64,000 nucleotides of DNA from Virgibacillus aidingensis (GCF_010994035.1 NZ_WIXN01000018.1:1-64000); one strand, 5' to 3'. Counted from the stretch's first letter, positions 18,021-27,822 are shown. Numbers and translations: made by a program. Notes: generated by a model from the sequence alone, not told the origin.

Positions 18021-19208
18021 ATGAAATTTAAAGGTTTAAGATTAATTGTTTTATTCATTTTTCTAATATCTCTTTTTGGACAAACACATATTGTCTTCGC
18101 TGAAGAAAATTCCATTGATGGGAGCGATTTGGAAGAAGAATTATTGGAAGAAATTCATTTGGATGATGTACAGCATTATTGGCAGGAACTAGTCAGTGAA
18201 TACGGGGGATACCTTCCTGAAATTGAAAGAGACAGCGTGTATGAGCTGATTAAATCAAACGGCAGCTTTTCTTTGGAAAATATGGTTCTAGGTTTATTGG
18301 AATTTATTTTTCATGAATTGATCTTAAACGGAAAATTGCTTGGCACTTTGTTAATGCTGACTTTATTTTCCGTTGTCCTGCAAACGATGCACCATGCTTT
18401 GGAAAGAAGCGCAGTTAGCAAGATTGCTTATTTCGTTGTATATATTGTCCTGATTTTTATCGCGTTAAACAGCTTTTATTTAGCTGCAAGCTATGCAAGG
18501 GAAGCGATCGAGACAATGAGTAGTTTTATGATCGCCCTTTTACCGCTCATACTTGGTCTTATGGCATCTTTTGGAACTGCCGTTTCCGTCTCTTTTTTTC
18601 ATCCCATTATTATTTTTTTAGTAAATATGAGCGGAATTCTGGTATCAACGATTATATTGCCATTGCTGTTTATCTCGGCTTTGATGCTGATTGTCAGCAG
18701 TCTCAGTGAAAATTATAAAATCACGCAGCTGGCAGACTTATTTAAATCCGTGAGCCTGGCGGTGCTCGGGGTATTTCTGACTATTTTCCTTGGTGTCACA
18801 TCTGTTCAGGGAGCAGCGAGCGCGGTACAGGATGGAATCGCAATGAAAACAGCCAAGTTTATTACCGGGAATTTTATTCCCGTTGTAGGGCGTACACTTA
18901 CAGACGCTGCAGATACCATTTTAAGTGCATCATTATTGCTAAAAAATGCAGTAGGGATAGTCGGCTTAATCATCATCCTTTTCTTTGCTGTTTTTCCGGC
19001 TCTTAAAATTTTTGTCATTGCGATTATTTATAAAATCGCTGCTGCTGTATTACAGCCGATTGGAGGCGGACCGGTGATAACTACGCTTAATACAATCAGT
19101 ACTTATATTTTATATATCCTGGCTTCATTATTGGCGGTTTCATTTATGTTTTTCTTATCTATAGTAATTATTGTTGCAGCAAGTAATATTACCGTGCTTT
19201 TACGTTAG
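18021..19208 (+). CDS. spoIIIAE: Stage III sporulation protein AE
   Basis: A 395-residue polytopic membrane protein. An N-terminal signal-like helix (residues 6-22, LIVLFIFLISLFGQTHIVFA) is followed by an acidic extracytoplasmic segment to about residue 85 and then seven or so membrane helices. It is the largest membrane subunit of the SpoIIIA channel complex. AAAGGGG lies upstream of the ATG, and a GTG four bases earlier leads at once to a stop. Confidence 0.94.
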   Translation: MKFKGLRLIVLFIFLISLFGQTHIVFAEENSIDGSDLEEELLEEIHLDDVQHYWQELVSEYGGYLPEIERDSVYELIKSNGSFSLENMVLGLLEFIFHELILNGKLLGTLLMLTLFSVVLQTMHHALERSAVSKIAYFVVYIVLIFIALNSFYLAASYAREAIETMSSFMIALLPLILGLMASFGTAVSVSFFHPIIIFLVNMSGILVSTIILPLLFISALMLIVSSLSENYKITQLADLFKSVSLAVLGVFLTIFLGVTSVQGAASAVQDGIAMKTAKFITGNFIPVVGRTLTDAADTILSASLLLKNAVGIVGLIIILFFAVFPALKIFVIAIIYKIAAAVLQPIGGGPVITTLNTISTYILYILASLLAVSFMFFLSIVIIVAASNITVLLR

Positions 19209-19218
19209 GATGATGGAA

Positions 19219-19845
19219 ATGGATTTTATAATGGAATGGATTACACAAATTATTATTTTTGTGTTATTGGCGACAATTATAGATTTGCTGATACCAACCG
19301 GCTCCATGAAAAAATATATTAAATTGGTAGTCGGACTGATTTTATTATTAATCTTATTAAAACCCGTATTTTATATATTTCAAATAGATATACAACAAGA
19401 GTTGGAAGCCGCTTTTTCGGCAATTGACACAACGGATAGCGAACATTCAATGGAAAGTTTAGTTGATTTTCAAAAAAAAGAAATAGAAACAAGACAAGAT
19501 GCATATATTTTAGAACAAATGGCTGTCCAACTGATAGAAATTGCAAAGGAACCATTATACGAAGAATATCAGCTGGAAATAAACAACATAGACTTCCGGT
19601 TTTCCGAAGAAGCAGTTTCTCAGGAATTAAATTTTGAATTGCTGGATGAAGTCATTGTATATATGGAACAAGCAAAAGACGGGGAGGGTGCTGTAAATGC
19701 AGTTGAGGATGTGGTAATTGATACGGAAGATCCTTTAAAAAAGGAAGAAATGGAGGATTCTGAAGGGGTAGAAATGCTGCTTAGGGAAGTGTGGGAACTG
19801 GACAGCAAAGAATTAATTATTGTTGAGGAGGGAGGGCCATCTTGA
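19219..19845 (+). CDS. spoIIIAF: Stage III sporulation protein AF
   Basis: A 208-residue protein with two N-terminal membrane helices (about 5-25 and 31-52) and an acidic soluble domain. The start is set at ATG 19219, after AGGA at 19207-19210, because MDFIMEWITQI aligns with the start of B. subtilis SpoIIIAF. Several upstream ATGs in the same frame lack a ribosome site. Its stop overlaps the TTG start of spoIIIAG. Confidence 0.9.
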   Translation: MDFIMEWITQIIIFVLLATIIDLLIPTGSMKKYIKLVVGLILLLILLKPVFYIFQIDIQQELEAAFSAIDTTDSEHSMESLVDFQKKEIETRQDAYILEQMAVQLIEIAKEPLYEEYQLEINNIDFRFSEEAVSQELNFELLDEVIVYMEQAKDGEGAVNAVEDVVIDTEDPLKKEEMEDSEGVEMLLREVWELDSKELIIVEEGGPS

Positions 19846-20492
19846 AGCGATTTTTCGAAAAATTTTTTTCATCGGATAAAACTGATCCGAAACAAAAAAA
19901 TACATCCAAAAAAGCAGGATATATTCTTGTTCTTGCTTTAACAGGATTATTACTCATCATTCTAGGCAATATATTTTCTTCATCTTCCTCTGATTCAAAT
20001 AATGAAATGGAACTTCAGCCGCAAATAGATAATGATGATATGGAGCAGCAAAGTGCACAGGCAGGTTCGGAGGAGGCCGATGTAACCTCGGATATGCAAG
20101 AGCTGGAGGGAATCTATAAAAAGGAATTGGAAGAGATGCTTAATAAAGTACAGGGGGTATCAGAAGCGGAAGTGATGGTTAATCTCGATTCAACCAATGT
20201 GAAAGTATATGAAAAAAACCTGATTAAAGGCCAGCAGACAACAGATGAATCTGATCAGAATGGGGGGACAAGAAAGGTTGAAGATCATACGGAGGAAGCA
20301 CAGACAGTACTTGTCAGGCAGGGGGATAGAGAAGTGCCATTATTGGTCGAAACAAAGAAGCCTGAGGTAAGAGGTGTTTTCGTTGTAGCTAATGGAGCAG
20401 ATCATGCGTCTGTGAGAAGCTGGATCGTGGAAGCTGTCTCACGCGTCCTTGACGTTCCGACACATAGGGTGTCCGTAATGCCAAAGAATTAA
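19842..20492 (+). CDS. spoIIIAG: Stage III sporulation protein AG
   Basis: A 216-residue protein with one membrane helix (about 26-46) and a large extracytoplasmic domain that in B. subtilis assembles into a ring of the intercellular channel. The ring-building motif region LEEMLNKVQGVSEAEVMVNLDS near residue 90 and VFVVANGADHASVRSWIVEAVSRVL near 180 are clear. It starts at TTG 19842 behind a very strong GGAGGGAGGG. Confidence 0.94.
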   Translation: MKRFFEKFFSSDKTDPKQKNTSKKAGYILVLALTGLLLIILGNIFSSSSSDSNNEMELQPQIDNDDMEQQSAQAGSEEADVTSDMQELEGIYKKELEEMLNKVQGVSEAEVMVNLDSTNVKVYEKNLIKGQQTTDESDQNGGTRKVEDHTEEAQTVLVRQGDREVPLLVETKKPEVRGVFVVANGADHASVRSWIVEAVSRVLDVPTHRVSVMPKN

Positions 20493-20504
20493 GGGGGAAA
20501 TAAA

Positions 20505-21071
20505 ATGTTGAAAAAACAAACCATTTGGTTACTAACCATGCTAAGTTTAATGATTGTATTGAGTGTTTATTATATGACATCTCCGGAAAATGACGACCTG
20601 GCATACATTAATAATGGGCAGGAAGAGGTGGATGGTGCAGCAGACACGGAAGAGGATATACAAGCAGCGGATGGAGAAGCGGAAGTAGATGATTTTGAGA
20701 ACGTTGGGCAGGATGAATTATTTACAACGATTAGAATGGAACTTCAGGACGAAAGAAGCATGAAGAAAGACCGTTTAACGGATATTGTAGCCTCAAGTGA
20801 AACCACCTCTGAAGAAAAGGACGAGGCGTTAAGAGATATTGATGAACTGGATAATCTGTCTTCCAAGGAAAGTATTTTGGAGGAAACAATCATCGCTTCC
20901 AATACTTACGAGGATGTGCTGGTGAGAACGGACGACGAAAAGGTTCATGTTCATGTGAAGGTGGATGAAATATCAGATGCTGAAGTAGTTAATATTATGC
21001 AGATGGTAAGAGATGAGATGGGAGAAATGACTGTCGATGTTATATTTCAGCCAACAGATGGAGAAGGCTAG
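20505..21071 (+). CDS. spoIIIAH: Stage III sporulation protein AH
   Basis: A 188-residue mother-cell membrane protein that binds forespore SpoIIQ across the engulfment space and forms part of the channel. It has one N-terminal helix (residues 4-25), a strongly acidic linker (28-65) and the YscJ/FliF-like ring domain at the C-terminus (VLVRTDDEKVHVHVKVDEIS). It is somewhat shorter than the B. subtilis protein owing to the linker. Last gene of the operon, followed by a terminator. Confidence 0.94.
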   Translation: MLKKQTIWLLTMLSLMIVLSVYYMTSPENDDLAYINNGQEEVDGAADTEEDIQAADGEAEVDDFENVGQDELFTTIRMELQDERSMKKDRLTDIVASSETTSEEKDEALRDIDELDNLSSKESILEETIIASNTYEDVLVRTDDEKVHVHVKVDEISDAEVVNIMQMVRDEMGEMTVDVIFQPTDGEG

Positions 21072-21124
21072 TATCCAGTGAAACAAATCAGGCCTTCGCA
21101 GCAAATTAATATACAGATATAAGG

Positions 21125-21156
21125 GATCCGGACCTTCTATTGGTCTGGATTTTTTA
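21125..21156 (+). terminator. Terminator of the spoIIIA operon
   Basis: GATCCGGACC (21125-21134) pairs with GGTCTGGAT (21142-21150) with one wobble, followed by a T run. The remaining bases up to accB hold the promoter at 21335-21364. Confidence 0.88.
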
Positions 21157-21334
21157 TCGCCGGATATGCTTCCACTATTGGAAAATCAGTAGTGAGGTTG
21201 GTAACATTCGCATTGCCGGGTATTAGTTGATATAATAATTATATTAAGATAAGGTGCAATAGGTCATACATTTACCTTTATAAAATAGAGTAAAAAAGAT
21301 TATCTTCCATTCTGTGACTGTTTTTGAATTTTTC

Positions 21335-21364
21335 TTGAAGTTTTATGCAGGATTAGCGTAAAAT
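21335..21364 (+). promoter_or_regulatory. Candidate sigma-A promoter of accBC
   Basis: TTGAAG (21335-21340) and TAAAAT (21359-21364) are separated by 18 bases and lie about 50 bases before accB. No FapR-type operator was recognised. Confidence 0.55.
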
Positions 21365-21415
21365 ATTAAGAGAAAGTGATGAATACATAATGAGTATAAA
21401 CGAAGGGGTGCAAGC

Positions 21416-21934
21416 ATGTTGAAAATACAGGAAATACGGGAAATCATTAAGTTAATTGATCAATCATCGATAAACGAATTTACTTATGAATCAGATGGCA
21501 CCACAGTGACCTTAAAGAAATCAGACGAAAGTTCATCTGTTATGCAGGAAGCAGTGGTAAAACAGGCTGAAACACTCCAGAAGCAGCCTAAAAAAGAATC
21601 AGTACCGGCAATTGAGGAAAACAAAAAGGAGCCGCCTGAAGAAGTTCAGGAAATAAATAAGCATGATGACAGCAATAATGATGACGATAACAATACCTTT
21701 GAAATTGTCTCCCCGATGGTTGGAACCTTTTATGCCGCACCGTCACCGGAAAGCGATCCTTATGTGACTAAAGGAAGCAAAGTGGACAACGCTACCGTAG
21801 TGTGCATTGTTGAAGCAATGAAATTGTTTAATGAAATTGAAGCAGAAGTTTCCGGTGAAATTACGGAAGTGCTGGCAGAAGATGGGGAACTGGTTGAATA
21901 CGGCCAGCCGCTATTCAGAGTAAACAGAAACTAG
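21416..21934 (+). CDS. accB: Biotin carboxyl carrier protein of acetyl-CoA carboxylase
   Basis: A 172-residue carrier with an N-terminal helical segment, a Pro/Glu/Asn/Asp-rich linker (about 50-90) and the biotinyl domain. The biotinylated lysine lies in [11 protein letters not shown] near residue 138. It carries CO2 from biotin carboxylase to the carboxyltransferase in the first step of fatty acid synthesis. It precedes accC by 13 bases. It may also serve the acyl-CoA carboxylase beta subunit at 50636, since no second carrier is seen in the window. Confidence 0.96.
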   Translation: MLKIQEIREIIKLIDQSSINEFTYESDGTTVTLKKSDESSSVMQEAVVKQAETLQKQPKKESVPAIEENKKEPPEEVQEINKHDDSNNDDDNNTFEIVSPMVGTFYAAPSPESDPYVTKGSKVDNATVVCIVEAMKLFNEIEAEVSGEITEVLAEDGELVEYGQPLFRVNRN

Positions 21935-21947
21935 GGGGACGTTCTTC

Positions 21948-23300
21948 ATGATAAAGAGACTGTTAGTTGCCAACAGAGGAGAAATCGCGGTACGGATCAT
22001 TCGCGCCTGCAAAGAAATGGACATTGAAACTGTGGCCGTTTATTCTGAAGCAGACAAGGAAGCACTACATGTGCAATTAGCAGATGAAGCGTATTGTATT
22101 GGACCGACTGCAAGTAAAGACAGCTATTTAAATTTCACAAACATTATGAGCGCAGCGACTTTAACAGAAGTGGATGCTATACACCCCGGGTATGGATTTT
22201 TAGCCGAAAATGCCGACTTTGCGGAAATATGTAAAGCCTGTAATGTTATTTTTATTGGACCAACGGCTGAATCCATTCAAAAAATGGGGATAAAAGATGT
22301 TGCAAGGGAAACGATGAAACAGGCAAATGTGCCGATTGTGCCCGGATCAGACGGCATCATTGAAAGTGAAGAAGAAGCAAAAGAAGTTGCAGAAAAGATC
22401 GGTTATCCGGTAATTATTAAAGCTACAGCAGGCGGGGGAGGAAAGGGAATCCGCGTCGCCAGAACTGAAGAAGATTTAGTAAAGGGTATCCGTGTAACCC
22501 AGAAAGAAGCGGAAACTGCGTTTGGAAATCCGGGTGTTTATCTGGAGAAATTTATTGAAGATTTCCGCCATGTGGAAATACAAGTTCTTGCTGACCATCA
22601 TGGCAATGTGGTTCATCTTGGAGAAAGGGATTGTACAATTCAGCGCCGGCTGCAAAAGCTGATCGAAGAAACACCTTCACCAGCGATCACAACTGATATA
22701 AGAAAAAAAATGGGGGAAGCTTCGGTTAAGGCAGCAAAAGCAGTGGATTATCGGGGAGCAGGTACAATTGAATATATTTTTGACAGAAAAACGAATGACT
22801 TCTATTTTATGGAAATGAATACCCGGATTCAGGTAGAACATCCGGTAACGGAAATGGTAACAGGGATTGATTTGATTAAAGAACAAATTAAAATTGCCGG
22901 CGGCGAAAAACTTTCATTTTCACAAGATGAGGTACAAATGGAGGGGGCTGCCATTGAATGCAGAATAAATGCAGAAAACCCGTTTAAAAATTTTATGCCT
23001 TCAGCCGGCGATATTGAAATGTACCTTCCTCCAGGAGGTTTAGGAGTAAGAATTGATTCGCAAGCTTATACCGGTTACCGTATTCCGCCTTATTATGATT
23101 CCATGATTGCCAAATTGATTACGTATGGTGCCACAAGGGAAGAAGCCATTAAAAAAATGAAACGTGCGCTGGATGAATTTATTATTGAGGGTGTCCATAC
23201 AACCATACCCTTTCACCGTTTAATTATGGAGCATGATGTTTTTGTCGAAGGAGATTTTAATACGAATTTCCTTGAGGATTATCCTATTGCGGAAAAGTGA
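21948..23300 (+). CDS. accC: Biotin carboxylase subunit of acetyl-CoA carboxylase
   Basis: A 450-residue ATP-grasp enzyme that carboxylates the biotin of AccB using bicarbonate and ATP. It has the N-terminal domain with LLVANRGEIAVRIIRAC, the glycine-rich ATP loop KATAGGGGKGIRVA near residue 160, and the catalytic MEMNTRIQVEHPVTE near 285. AGGGGGA precedes the ATG. Forms the accBC operon, with yqhY closely behind. Confidence 0.97.
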   Translation: MIKRLLVANRGEIAVRIIRACKEMDIETVAVYSEADKEALHVQLADEAYCIGPTASKDSYLNFTNIMSAATLTEVDAIHPGYGFLAENADFAEICKACNVIFIGPTAESIQKMGIKDVARETMKQANVPIVPGSDGIIESEEEAKEVAEKIGYPVIIKATAGGGGKGIRVARTEEDLVKGIRVTQKEAETAFGNPGVYLEKFIEDFRHVEIQVLADHHGNVVHLGERDCTIQRRLQKLIEETPSPAITTDIRKKMGEASVKAAKAVDYRGAGTIEYIFDRKTNDFYFMEMNTRIQVEHPVTEMVTGIDLIKEQIKIAGGEKLSFSQDEVQMEGAAIECRINAENPFKNFMPSAGDIEMYLPPGGLGVRIDSQAYTGYRIPPYYDSMIAKLITYGATREEAIKKMKRALDEFIIEGVHTTIPFHRLIMEHDVFVEGDFNTNFLEDYPIAEK

Positions 23301-23338
23301 GCATAACTGGTTTTAACGATTAATAAAGGAGTGAAGAT

Positions 23339-23731
23339 ATGAATGAACAACCTTTGTTAAATGTAGATGGTGACACCAGTTTAGGAAAGGTGGAAATTGC
23401 ACCGGAAGTCATTGAAGTAATTGCAGGCATTGCTGCCGCAGAAGTGGATGGTTTATTTGCCATGCGGGGAAATTTCGCTTCCGGGGTTGCAGAACGCTTT
23501 GGCAGGGCAACACATAGTAAAGGTGTTAAAGTGGAATTAACGGAAAATGGCATTTTAATCGATTTATTCGTTATTTTGTACTATGGTGTTACTATCCCAA
23601 AAGTAGCCCAGGAACTGCAGTCCAGTATAAGGCAAACAATTAAAAATATGACTGCATTGGAAATCGATGAAATTAATGTCCACGTTGTTGGAATCCAAAT
23701 GGATAATGTGGATGGAGAAACAGATGATTAA
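23339..23731 (+). CDS. yqhY: Asp23/Gls24 family protein YqhY
   Basis: A 130-residue protein of the Asp23 family with the typical core VIEVIAGIAAAEVDGLFAMRG, VELTENGILIDLFVILYYGV and INVHVVGI. In B. subtilis YqhY is linked to acetyl-CoA carboxylase: its loss selects suppressor mutations in the acc genes. The position directly behind accC agrees with that connection. AAAGGAG lies before the ATG, and a hairpin follows the gene. Confidence 0.92.
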   Translation: MNEQPLLNVDGDTSLGKVEIAPEVIEVIAGIAAAEVDGLFAMRGNFASGVAERFGRATHSKGVKVELTENGILIDLFVILYYGVTIPKVAQELQSSIRQTIKNMTALEIDEINVHVVGIQMDNVDGETDD

Positions 23732-23754
23732 AGACCGCTTCTGCTTATAAAGAT

Positions 23755-23803
23755 AAGGGCTGTCCTTTCCCGGATGGGGATTATTTCGGGGACAGCCCTT
23801 TAT
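23755..23803 (+). terminator. Hairpin after yqhY
   Basis: AAGGGCTGTCC (23755-23765) pairs perfectly with GGACAGCCCTT (23790-23800). Only a short T stretch follows, so termination may be partial. The rest of the gap to nusB shows no gene. Confidence 0.75.
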
Positions 23804-23991
23804 ATCACGACTAATTGTATTGGTATTGCTCCCTTGCCATCACAGGGATTATTGATTGTACCGAATAATTTACAGAAGGATTTTACCGTCAATCATCAGC
23901 ACCCATTTTCATTGTGGCACTTCCAAATTAATCATGTTATTATCTGTAAGGAGCAGCCCCGCTCTTATTTGCAAAAAGGAGATTTTAATGA

Positions 23992-24372
23992 ATGAACAGA
24001 CATACAGCTAGAAAAAAAGCATTTCAGATACTTTTCCAATTGGATATCAATGATAATGATCCCGATCAGGCAATACATGATTTCCTGGAAGATGGAGTTT
24101 CGGATCCATATTTAACAATGATTGTAAAAGGTGTAGCAGATAATAAAACTAAACTGGATAAGGTCATAGCAGATCATCTGGAAAATTGGTCTATCCAGCG
24201 AATTGCTTCTGTCGAAAAAAATATTTTGCGCATTGCCGTTTATGAAATACTATATTCAGATGATATCCCGGTAAATGTCTCCATCAATGAAGCTGTTGAA
24301 CTCGGTCATATATTTGGTGATGAAAAATCGGGGAAATTTATTAATGGCGTGCTGTCAAAAATAAAAAAATAA
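23992..24372 (+). CDS. nusB: Transcription antitermination factor NusB
   Basis: A 126-residue all-helical RNA-binding protein, starting MNRHTARKKAFQILFQLD and containing SVEKNILRIAVYEIL and VSINEAVELGHIFGDEKSGKFINGVL, as in NusB. With NusE/S10 it binds boxA RNA and supports antitermination of ribosomal RNA operons. AAAGGAG lies ten bases upstream of the start. First gene of a nusB-folD-xseA-xseB-ispA run on the same strand. Confidence 0.96.
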   Translation: MNRHTARKKAFQILFQLDINDNDPDQAIHDFLEDGVSDPYLTMIVKGVADNKTKLDKVIADHLENWSIQRIASVEKNILRIAVYEILYSDDIPVNVSINEAVELGHIFGDEKSGKFINGVLSKIKK

Positions 24373-24392
24373 GTAAAGGAGAGATTGCGCCT

Positions 24393-25253
24393 ATGCCAGC
24401 TGAAATAATTAGCGGGAAAGATTTGGCTGCCGAATTAAAGGGACAAATGAAAGCGGAAGTTTCCAAGTTAAATGATAATGGGATTTCTCCGCAGTTAACT
24501 GTCATCCTGGTCGGAAATAACCCAGCCTCCAAGTCCTATGTGAAAGGCAAAAAGAAGGCCTGCAATGAAACCGGTATTGATTCCGAGGTTATAGAGCTGT
24601 CCAGTTCTATTACGGAAAACGAACTTCTTCAAAAAATAGAAGCATTAAACCAAAATGATTCTGTCCACGGTATACTTGTACAATTGCCTCTTCCCGAGCA
24701 CATTCGTGAACAAAAAGTAATTGATGCCATCAGTCCGGATAAAGATGTGGATGGCTTTCATCCAGTTAACATCGGCCGAATGATGACAGGTACTGATACA
24801 TTTCTTCCATGTACACCATACGGCATCATCACGATGCTGAAATCAAAGAATATCCCATTAAAAGGAAAACACGCTGTTATTATAGGCAGAAGCAATATTG
24901 TAGGAAAACCTGTTGGCCAACTATTGCTTAATGAAGATGCAACAGTGACTTATTGCCACTCAAAAACGGAAAATTTAAAGAAATATACACAACAGGCAGA
25001 TATTTTGATTGCTGCTGCAGGAAAAGCTCATTTCGTTAATGAGGGACATATTAAAGAGGGAGCAGCTGTAATCGATGTGGGAATCAATCGCATGGAAAAC
25101 GGAAAATTAACAGGCGATGTTGATTTTGAAAAAGTAAAGGAAAAAGCTTCTTACATTACCCCTGTACCTGGAGGCGTTGGACCTATGACTATTGCCATGT
25201 TATTAAAAAACACCATTAAATCTGCAAAAGGATTGGATCCCCTTGAAGGATAA
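24393..25253 (+). CDS. folD: Bifunctional methylenetetrahydrofolate dehydrogenase/cyclohydrolase
   Basis: A 286-residue enzyme interconverting 5,10-methylene-, methenyl- and 10-formyl-tetrahydrofolate with NADP. The catalytic lysine lies in SKSYVKGKKKAC near residue 55, QLPLPEHI lies near 98, and the nucleotide-binding GRSNIVGKPVGQLL is near 165. It takes up one-carbon units such as those released by the gcv operon at 3-7 kb. It overlaps xseA by 11 bases. Confidence 0.97.
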   Translation: MPAEIISGKDLAAELKGQMKAEVSKLNDNGISPQLTVILVGNNPASKSYVKGKKKACNETGIDSEVIELSSSITENELLQKIEALNQNDSVHGILVQLPLPEHIREQKVIDAISPDKDVDGFHPVNIGRMMTGTDTFLPCTPYGIITMLKSKNIPLKGKHAVIIGRSNIVGKPVGQLLLNEDATVTYCHSKTENLKKYTQQADILIAAAGKAHFVNEGHIKEGAAVIDVGINRMENGKLTGDVDFEKVKEKASYITPVPGGVGPMTIAMLLKNTIKSAKGLDPLEG

Positions 25254-26589
25254 ATATTTAACTGTCACGGCACTTACGAAATATATAAAAAGAAAAATGG
25301 ATTCAGATCCACATTTAAGAAACGTCTGGTTAAAAGGAGAAATATCAAATTTTAAACATCATAGCAGGGGCCATATGTATTTAACCATTAAGGATGATCA
25401 GTCACGGTTGCAGGCAGTAATGTTTGCAGGCAATAACCGCTCATTGAAATTCAAACCGGAGAATGGAATGAATGTGCTGGTAAGGGGTGAAATAAGTGTA
25501 TTTGAGTCTTTTGGCCAGTATCAGCTGTATATTCAGCAAATGGAACCGGATGGCATAGGAGCCCTGTCCCTGGCATATGAACAGCTAAAAGAAAAACTAC
25601 ATAAAAAAGGATATTTTGATGCTAAAAATAAAAAGCCAATTCCAATGTACCCTAAACACATCGGGATTATTACTTCTCCCACCGGAGCTGCAGTAAGGGA
25701 CATCATCACAACGATCAAACGAAGATATCCCATCGTGCAAATGACAGTTATCCCTGTATTGGTACAAGGTCCTACTGCTGCTTATTCCATTAAAAGAGGA
25801 ATCGAAAGGGCGAACAGCTCAGGTTTATTTGATTTATTGATCGTCGGCCGGGGCGGCGGCTCCATCGAGGAACTTTGGGCATTTAATGAAGAAGTGGTAG
25901 CAGAAGCAATATTTTATTCCACTATTCCTGTTATTTCGGCAGTCGGGCATGAAACAGATATTACCATCAGCGATTATGTAGCAGATTTACGTGCTCCGAC
26001 ACCAACAGGAGCTGCAGAGCTTTCTGTACAGTCACAGCAGGAATTAAAAGAAAACCTGGCAAAAATGAAAAAGGCGCTGTTCAGGGAATTGAATAACAAA
26101 ATTTCTTCCCGCCGACAGCACCTGAGAAGAATAAAACAATCCTATGCATTTCGTTACCCCGAACAGCTGCTGAAGCAGAAGGAACAGGAATTGGATAAAT
26201 ATGTTGATGACATGCAAAAATCGTTACATTATCATATCTTAAATAAAAGCAAAGAAAATGAAAATCTCGCGAACAGGCTAATAAGACAGCACCCAAAAAA
26301 ACAGGTGGTTCAACTTAAAAAACAATTAAATGAACTGACCCACAGACAAAATACGTATGTGAACCAGGCAATTGAGAGAAAAAAACGGTATTTATTGAAC
26401 AATATAGATAAATTAACACTGCTTAATCCCCTGGAGGTTATGAAACGCGGATTCGCCATACCGTACGCTGCTGAAGGGCAAATAATTAAATCCGCAGGGG
26501 AAGTTAAAAAGCTGGATTCCATCACCGTTCATTTATCTGATGGAAGATTAAATTGTAGTGTACTGGATGTGGAGGAGAATAGATCATGA
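25243..26589 (+). CDS. xseA: Exodeoxyribonuclease VII large subunit
   Basis: A 448-residue catalytic subunit of ExoVII, which degrades single-stranded DNA from both ends. It has an N-terminal OB fold (LRNVWLKGEISNFKHHSRGHMY), the catalytic region GIITSPTGAAVRDIITT near residue 145 and GRGGGSIEELWAFN near 205, then a long coiled-coil region (about 265-390). The start is TTG 25243, inside the end of folD. Its stop overlaps the xseB start as ATGA. Confidence 0.96.
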   Translation: MKDKYLTVTALTKYIKRKMDSDPHLRNVWLKGEISNFKHHSRGHMYLTIKDDQSRLQAVMFAGNNRSLKFKPENGMNVLVRGEISVFESFGQYQLYIQQMEPDGIGALSLAYEQLKEKLHKKGYFDAKNKKPIPMYPKHIGIITSPTGAAVRDIITTIKRRYPIVQMTVIPVLVQGPTAAYSIKRGIERANSSGLFDLLIVGRGGGSIEELWAFNEEVVAEAIFYSTIPVISAVGHETDITISDYVADLRAPTPTGAAELSVQSQQELKENLAKMKKALFRELNNKISSRRQHLRRIKQSYAFRYPEQLLKQKEQELDKYVDDMQKSLHYHILNKSKENENLANRLIRQHPKKQVVQLKKQLNELTHRQNTYVNQAIERKKRYLLNNIDKLTLLNPLEVMKRGFAIPYAAEGQIIKSAGEVKKLDSITVHLSDGRLNCSVLDVEENRS

Positions 26590-26816
26590 AAACAGATGAA
26601 ATTTCTTTTGAAGAAGCAATGGAAAAACTGGAAGAGATCGTGTCAAAACTCGAAGAAGGTGAAATACCGCTGGAAAAAGCAATTAATTATTATCAGGAAG
26701 GCATGCAGCTATCCAAAATTTGCAATGATAAACTGGAAAATGCCCAGGAAAAAATGACACAAATAATGAGTGAAGAAGGCAAAATTGATGTTTTTCACAC
26801 ACAGGAGGAAGAATGA
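26586..26816 (+). CDS. xseB: Exodeoxyribonuclease VII small subunit
   Basis: A 76-residue helical-hairpin protein with the family signature SFEEAMEKLEEIVSKLEEGEIPLEKAI. Several copies bind the XseA coiled coil. The start overlaps the xseA stop by four bases, so translation is coupled. Confidence 0.96.
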   Translation: MKTDEISFEEAMEKLEEIVSKLEEGEIPLEKAINYYQEGMQLSKICNDKLENAQEKMTQIMSEEGKIDVFHTQEEE

Positions 26817-26817
26817 T

Positions 26818-27702
26818 TTGCAAGTAAACCTGAATGAATATATTGACAAATATAAAGAGATTGTTCATCAAGAGCTGATCCGGCATTTAAAACAGCTGGA
26901 TATTCCAGAAAGCCTAAAATCTTCCATGTTATATTCTGTTGAAGCCGGCGGCAAAAGGCTGCGCCCGATTCTTTTAATTGCTAGCTATGAAAATTATGGC
27001 AGCAATATTAAAAAGGCAATGGCCCCAGCCATTGCTCTTGAATTAGTTCATACATATTCACTCATTCATGACGATTTACCGGCAATGGATAATGATGATT
27101 TTCGGAGGGGAAAACCTACAAACCACAAAATATTTGATGAAGCAACTGCTATTTTGGCCGGTGATGCATTATTGACCTACAGCTTTGAAATTATTGCAGA
27201 TGACCAGCATCTGGAGGATTTTGAAAAAGTGGAGTTAATGAAAATGCTGTCCAAAGCAGCAGGTCCCGGCGGTATGGTAGCTGGACAGATTATGGATATG
27301 GAAGCGGAAAATAAACCAATTAATCTTCAGCAGCTTGAAACGATACATGAACTTAAAACCGGGGAGCTTTTAACATTTTCCGTATATGCAGGGGCTTTTC
27401 TCGGCCGGGCTTCAGATGAAGAAATCCGCTGTTTAAAAGAATTTGCATATTATTTGGGTCTGATTTTTCAGGTGCAGGATGACATTCTGGATGTAACAGG
27501 AGACCCGGAGAAACTTGGTAAATCTACAGGCAGTGATGAAGACAACAAAAAAAGTACTTATCCCAATCTACTGGGTCTGGATGGAGCGAAAAAACACAAA
27601 GAAATGTATGTACAAAAAGCAAAGAAAGCTTTGACAAAAGCAAAGGCGGAAAACTCGTATCTTATGGCTTTAACTGAACATTTCAGCCAAAGGGACCACT
27701 AA
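26818..27702 (+). CDS. ispA: Polyprenyl (farnesyl) diphosphate synthase
   Basis: A 294-residue trans-isoprenyl diphosphate synthase that condenses isopentenyl diphosphate with allylic substrates to farnesyl diphosphate. Both aspartate-rich motifs are present, DDLPAMDND near residue 83 and DDILD near 224. The start is TTG 26818, directly after GGAGGAAG and the xseB stop; the open frame extends upstream inside xseB without a ribosome site. The gene next to the OLE RNA locus is typical, but the dxs gene that often follows is not present. Confidence 0.95.
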   Translation: MQVNLNEYIDKYKEIVHQELIRHLKQLDIPESLKSSMLYSVEAGGKRLRPILLIASYENYGSNIKKAMAPAIALELVHTYSLIHDDLPAMDNDDFRRGKPTNHKIFDEATAILAGDALLTYSFEIIADDQHLEDFEKVELMKMLSKAAGPGGMVAGQIMDMEAENKPINLQQLETIHELKTGELLTFSVYAGAFLGRASDEEIRCLKEFAYYLGLIFQVQDDILDVTGDPEKLGKSTGSDEDNKKSTYPNLLGLDGAKKHKEMYVQKAKKALTKAKAENSYLMALTEHFSQRDH

Positions 27703-27807
27703 TTCCCAGGGTGCTGAAACCGAAAGGACTTCGCCATTTAATTGAAAGCATTCTTGATTTATAGTTCCCTGTACACTGATGAATTTATAGAAATTTACAG
27801 TCAAACA

Positions 27808-27816
27808 TGATATAAT
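27808..27816 (+). promoter_or_regulatory. Candidate extended -10 promoter of the OLE RNA
   Basis: TGaTATAAT is a perfect extended -10 element without a good -35. It would start transcription near 27823, just before the structured RNA. This suggests the RNA can be made independently of the ispA operon. Confidence 0.55.
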
Positions 27817-27822
27817 TAATAC